Source: Clostridia bacterium
Lineage (GTDB): Bacteria > Bacillota > Clostridia > Peptostreptococcales > Anaerovoracaceae
Assembly (NCBI GenBank): GCA_910575405.1
Contig: CAJTER010000005.1
Location: 1 to 64,000 of the forward strand
Length of the DNA: 64,000 nucleotides
Direction: 5' to 3'
Below the pieces are notes generated by a model. The model was not told where the DNA came from. It ran no database searches and was given only the letters and a program-made list of their open reading frames with translations. Positions 61,494 to 64,000 of this stretch are shown here, in pieces (the stretch's first letter is position 1; each line of letters opens with the position of its first letter). The position numbers were made by a program, and so were the translations under genes.

Positions 61494-62432
61494 ATGAAAG
61501 GAATGGAACTGGCGAAAGCCTATTTTGAAGAATACGGAATACAAATGATAGAAGGACAGTTCGGTGAATATAAGGGGAAGATTGCCGCTGGCCTCGTAGG
61601 GGAAGGCTCCGAATGCCTGGGCTTTGACGATGAATTTTCCCAGGATCACGATTTTGGTCCAGGGTTTTGCATCTGGCTGCCGCAGCAGGTCTACGAGCAG
61701 ATCGGACCAGCCATGCAGCAGGCTTACGATACGCTTCCCCAGAGCTTCAGAGGTCACATGAGAATGCAGACGCCTCAGGGGGGAGGCCGGGTAGGAGTTT
61801 TCTCTATTCCGCAATTTTACGGCAAATACACGGGGCTTCCCCAGCCGCCCAGGGATAATATGGAGTGGTTCCGCATTCCCCAGAGATTTCTTGCAACAGC
61901 GGTAAACGGCCAGGTATTCTGTGATCCTCTGGGTGAATTTTCCCAGATCCGACATACCCTCAAAAGCTTTTACCCATCGGATGTATTGAAGAAAAAGCTG
62001 GCAGCAAAGGTCGTGCTCATGGCTCAGTCCGGCCAGTACAATTATCCCCGTTCTATGAAGAGGGGAGATAGTTATGCCGCCTATTTTGCCTGCGGAGAAT
62101 TTGTCAAGACAGCCCTTTCCGCCATTTATCTTCTCAACGAGACGTATATGCCCTTTTATAAATGGGTATTCCGCGGCGCAGAAGAGCTGACGGTTCTGAG
62201 AGGCGCAGTCCATGACCTGAAGGAGCTTGTGATGCTGCCCGATACAACTGAGAACCGGAGCCGTAAGGAATGGCTTATGGAACATATCTGCATAGAAATG
62301 GGGCAGGAGCTGAATCGGCGCAGCCTTACAAGGACAACGGAAGGCTTCCTGCAGAGCCATGGGGAAGAGCTGATGCGGAGCATTGAGGATTCCCGTCTGA
62401 GAAACCTTCACATTATGGTGGATTTTGAATAG
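61494..62432 (+). CDS. DUF4037 nucleotidyltransferase-fold protein
   Basis: The 312-residue protein has a motif GEGSECLGFDDEFSQDHDFG (about residues 35-54) that looks like a nucleotidyltransferase site: GS, then a DxD (DHD). A helical C-terminal half (KKKLAAKVVLMAQSGQYNYPRSM onward) follows, the kind of domain that grips acceptor substrates in KNT or MNT enzymes. Substrate and product unknown. Start ATG 61494 behind TGGAGG with 7-bp spacing; a TTG three bases earlier is disfavoured. Followed 12 bp later by DUF4125. Confidence 0.85.
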   Translation: MKGMELAKAYFEEYGIQMIEGQFGEYKGKIAAGLVGEGSECLGFDDEFSQDHDFGPGFCIWLPQQVYEQIGPAMQQAYDTLPQSFRGHMRMQTPQGGGRVGVFSIPQFYGKYTGLPQPPRDNMEWFRIPQRFLATAVNGQVFCDPLGEFSQIRHTLKSFYPSDVLKKKLAAKVVLMAQSGQYNYPRSMKRGDSYAAYFACGEFVKTALSAIYLLNETYMPFYKWVFRGAEELTVLRGAVHDLKELVMLPDTTENRSRKEWLMEHICIEMGQELNRRSLTRTTEGFLQSHGEELMRSIEDSRLRNLHIMVDFE

Positions 62433-62444
62433 GAGGCTTTCAAA

Positions 62445-63089
62445 ATGAGAGAAGAGATAAAGAAAAACAATACGCCAAAGGATGCACTCATCAATGACAT
62501 TATTGAGAGAGAGTGGGCCATGTTCGATCAGGTGGAAAACCAGGGCGGCCGGGCAGGTTGTCAGGATGACGAATGGACCTTTTATGCTATGCGCTACAGC
62601 CAGCATCAGGCCTTCAGTGAAAGGACGCTGGAAAGCTATCGCCGGGATCTGCAGCAGGCCAGGGAAGAAGGACGAAATCTCCTGACAGAAAAGTACGCCT
62701 ATATGATGGAATTTACACAGCCGGATTACTTTGATAAAAATTTGCGGCCGCATCTTCCGTCTGTTTCTCCAGAAAAAGGAGAACTTGTGGATCGGATTGC
62801 CAACTTGTCCATTCGCTTTCAGCAGGATTTTGAGAAGGTTTATCCTGCGTTTGCCAGAGCAGGGAGACCAGTTACGGGAACAGATGGACCGGATGTATCC
62901 CTTCATATTTATACCATAGGGGAACTGAAGACCTATTCCGTTAATACATTGATATCCTATTTGGAGGATATGAGGAGATCTGAGCAAAACGGAGAAAATA
63001 CAGCTTTTCGGATCCATAAAAGCACAGCCGAATTTTATGGGTATTCAAGCCTTGCGGCAGCAGAAAGCCAGCTGGAGAGCAGAGGCTGA
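62445..63089 (+). CDS. DUF4125 family protein
   Basis: The 214-residue protein has DIIEREWAMFDQVENQGGRAGCQDDEWTF (read in two parts) and MRYSQHQAFSERTLESYRRDL, then SIRFQQDFEKVYPAFARAGRP, matching the DUF4125 pattern. All helical, no signal peptide. AATAGGAGG precedes the ATG. Always found near DUF4037 in my memory of Clostridia, so they probably work as a pair. No biochemical role known. Confidence 0.82.
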   Translation: MREEIKKNNTPKDALINDIIEREWAMFDQVENQGGRAGCQDDEWTFYAMRYSQHQAFSERTLESYRRDLQQAREEGRNLLTEKYAYMMEFTQPDYFDKNLRPHLPSVSPEKGELVDRIANLSIRFQQDFEKVYPAFARAGRPVTGTDGPDVSLHIYTIGELKTYSVNTLISYLEDMRRSEQNGENTAFRIHKSTAEFYGYSSLAAAESQLESRG

Positions 63090-63113
63090 TGCCTGTGCAA
63101 TGTAAAAAACAGC

Positions 63114-63144
63114 TTGACTTCCACTTTAGGGGAAACTTTATAAT
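63114..63144 (+). promoter_or_regulatory. 19-bp-spacer promoter ahead of a MerR gene
   Basis: TTGACT (63114-63119), 19-bp spacer, TATAAT (63139-63144). A TTCC...GGAA dyad lies in the spacer. MerR-family activators act on just such long-spacer promoters, so this one is probably autoregulated. Confidence 0.7.
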
Positions 63145-63192
63145 ATATCCTGTAAAAGTGTAGACACATGTGGAATCCAGGAGGTAGAGGGA

Positions 63193-64000
63193 GTGGATAA
63201 TCGGGAGCTTTATTCAATCGGTGAAGTCAGTAAAATTTGCAATATTTCTAAAAAGGCATTACGATTTTATGACAAAATCGGCATTATCTGCCCTGATAAG
63301 ATTTCAGAAGAGAACAACTATCGCTACTACAGTAAGGAGACTCTTCTTTTTGTGCCTGTTATTAAGTATTTCAAACAGATGGGTTTTAAGCTGGAGGAAA
63401 TGCGGGCTTTTTTGGAGGGGAACACATATGTGGCGCATGAAAAAGGCTTCCGTGCCAAAATCGACGAGCTGAAAAAGCAGGAAGAGGAGATCCATATGTC
63501 CTATACATCGGTCAAGGACTGGTATGATTTGATTTTGGAAGCAGAAAGTGTGATTGAAAATAATGCCACCGATGTTTCTGTAAAATACATGGATGCTATG
63601 ACGACCTGTTTTCTGGAACAGGATTTCTCTTACAACTATATGGAATCGGTTATTAACATTGAATGGACCAATTATCTGGAGCAGATTGGAAAGGCCATTA
63701 CAGGACCTGTAGTGCTGTGGTTCCCGGATTATAAGCAAAAGCTTGAGGGACAAAATACAAAAGTGCGGATCATGCAAAAGATCATCGGCGACTGCGGAGA
63801 AAATCCGACTATGACTTTGGGCGGATGCATGACGGCATCCTGTTACCATATTGGATCTCACAAAACTCTGGGTGAAACTTATGAAAAGATTTTCAATTGG
63901 ACACGGGAGCACGGTTATAAATGCGGGGAGTCGGCTACGGAACGGTATGTAACAGACTATTGGACCATAAGAAACAGCGAAGAATTTGTAACAGAAGTAA
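63193..64000 (+). CDS. MerR-family regulator with ligand-binding C-terminus, cut by window end
   Basis: GTG start behind AGGAGG (63180-63185). 269 residues are visible with no stop before the window end. The N-terminal winged helix (LYSIGEVSKICNISKKALRFYDKIGIICPDK) and the dimer helix (MGFKLEEMRAFLEG, then KIDELKKQEEEI) are MerR-type. The long C-terminal region (YKCGESATERYVTDYWTI) looks like a GyrI/BmrR-type effector domain. Inducer unknown. It probably activates a transporter or enzyme further right. Confidence 0.85.
   Translation, partial: MDNRELYSIGEVSKICNISKKALRFYDKIGIICPDKISEENNYRYYSKETLLFVPVIKYFKQMGFKLEEMRAFLEGNTYVAHEKGFRAKIDELKKQEEEIHMSYTSVKDWYDLILEAESVIENNATDVSVKYMDAMTTCFLEQDFSYNYMESVINIEWTNYLEQIGKAITGPVVLWFPDYKQKLEGQNTKVRIMQKIIGDCGENPTMTLGGCMTASCYHIGSHKTLGETYEKIFNWTREHGYKCGESATERYVTDYWTIRNSEEFVTEV

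Overview
The window looks like a chromosomal segment of a spore-forming, strictly anaerobic-type Firmicute of class Clostridia. The grounds are strong AGGAGG ribosome binding sites, A-rich coding with moderate GC content, the S10-spc-alpha ribosomal operon in Firmicute order, spoIIGA-sigE, flavodoxin-ferredoxin and LUD-domain proteins, and a Zn-type S14. A relative of Anaerovoracaceae or Lachnospiraceae is my guess, and nothing in the window fixes the genus.

Layout. 1-600: terminator and the C-terminal stump of a large serine recombinase. 600-3260: a broken yyaL-type thioredoxin-domain gene, a PC4/YdbC-like ssDNA-binding protein behind a consensus promoter, and a tiny Cys-rich membrane peptide ending at a strong terminator. 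3313-6549: a possible operon of TGS-domain nucleoside kinase, PfkB-family kinase and LUD protein, followed by an arylamine N-acetyltransferase. 7600-23610: an apparently single ribosomal protein supercluster rpsJ to rplQ with secY, adk, map, infA and rpoA. It is interrupted by three long, hairpin-rich gene-free stretches (rpsJ-rplC, rpmJ-rpsM, rpoA-rplQ) that are candidate regulatory RNAs.

23665-25852: Mn catalase, a flavodoxin/ferredoxin protein and a small helical protein. 26109-29289: bioB-bioD-bioA under a BirA-type operator. 29464-33518: FMN riboswitch and ribD-ribE-ribBA-ribH. 33637-38335: endonuclease IV, a probable Mn exporter (CDF), and a two-gene operon of a chemoreceptor and an FMN-binding lipoprotein. 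38513-38793: a cobalamin riboswitch plus terminator with no recognisable cobalamin gene behind it. 39005-44448: a leaderless M23/peptidoglycan-binding protein, an EF-G paralog, a TerC-family membrane protein and radA.

44463-64000 is more accessory. It holds a decayed sensor kinase (missing N-terminus, frame break at an A AAA AAG tract, in-frame TAG), a compact type I toxin-antitoxin-like locus with a 27-residue hydrophobic peptide and a convergent antisense promoter, a DMT exporter and a second LUD protein. Next come a response regulator/kinase pair, a zeta-like toxin-antitoxin pair, an ABC/FtsX exporter with an attenuator-like leader, and tandemly duplicated pyridoxamine-phosphate-oxidase-fold genes. 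The end carries an acyl-CoA-ligase-like enzyme, a secreted protein, the Spo0A-type spoIIGA-sigE operon, a TPR-DUF4037-DUF4125 trio of unknown function and the start of a MerR regulator.

How parts fit: bio and rib operons make cofactors under ligand-sensing control. The two-component pair and the ABC/FtsX exporter are of the kinds that normally sit together, but here a zeta-type module lies between them. The best candidates for undescribed biology are the type I TA-like locus, the orphan B12 riboswitch, the TPR-DUF4037-DUF4125 operon, the chemoreceptor-FMN lipoprotein pair and the structured r-protein intergenic RNAs.
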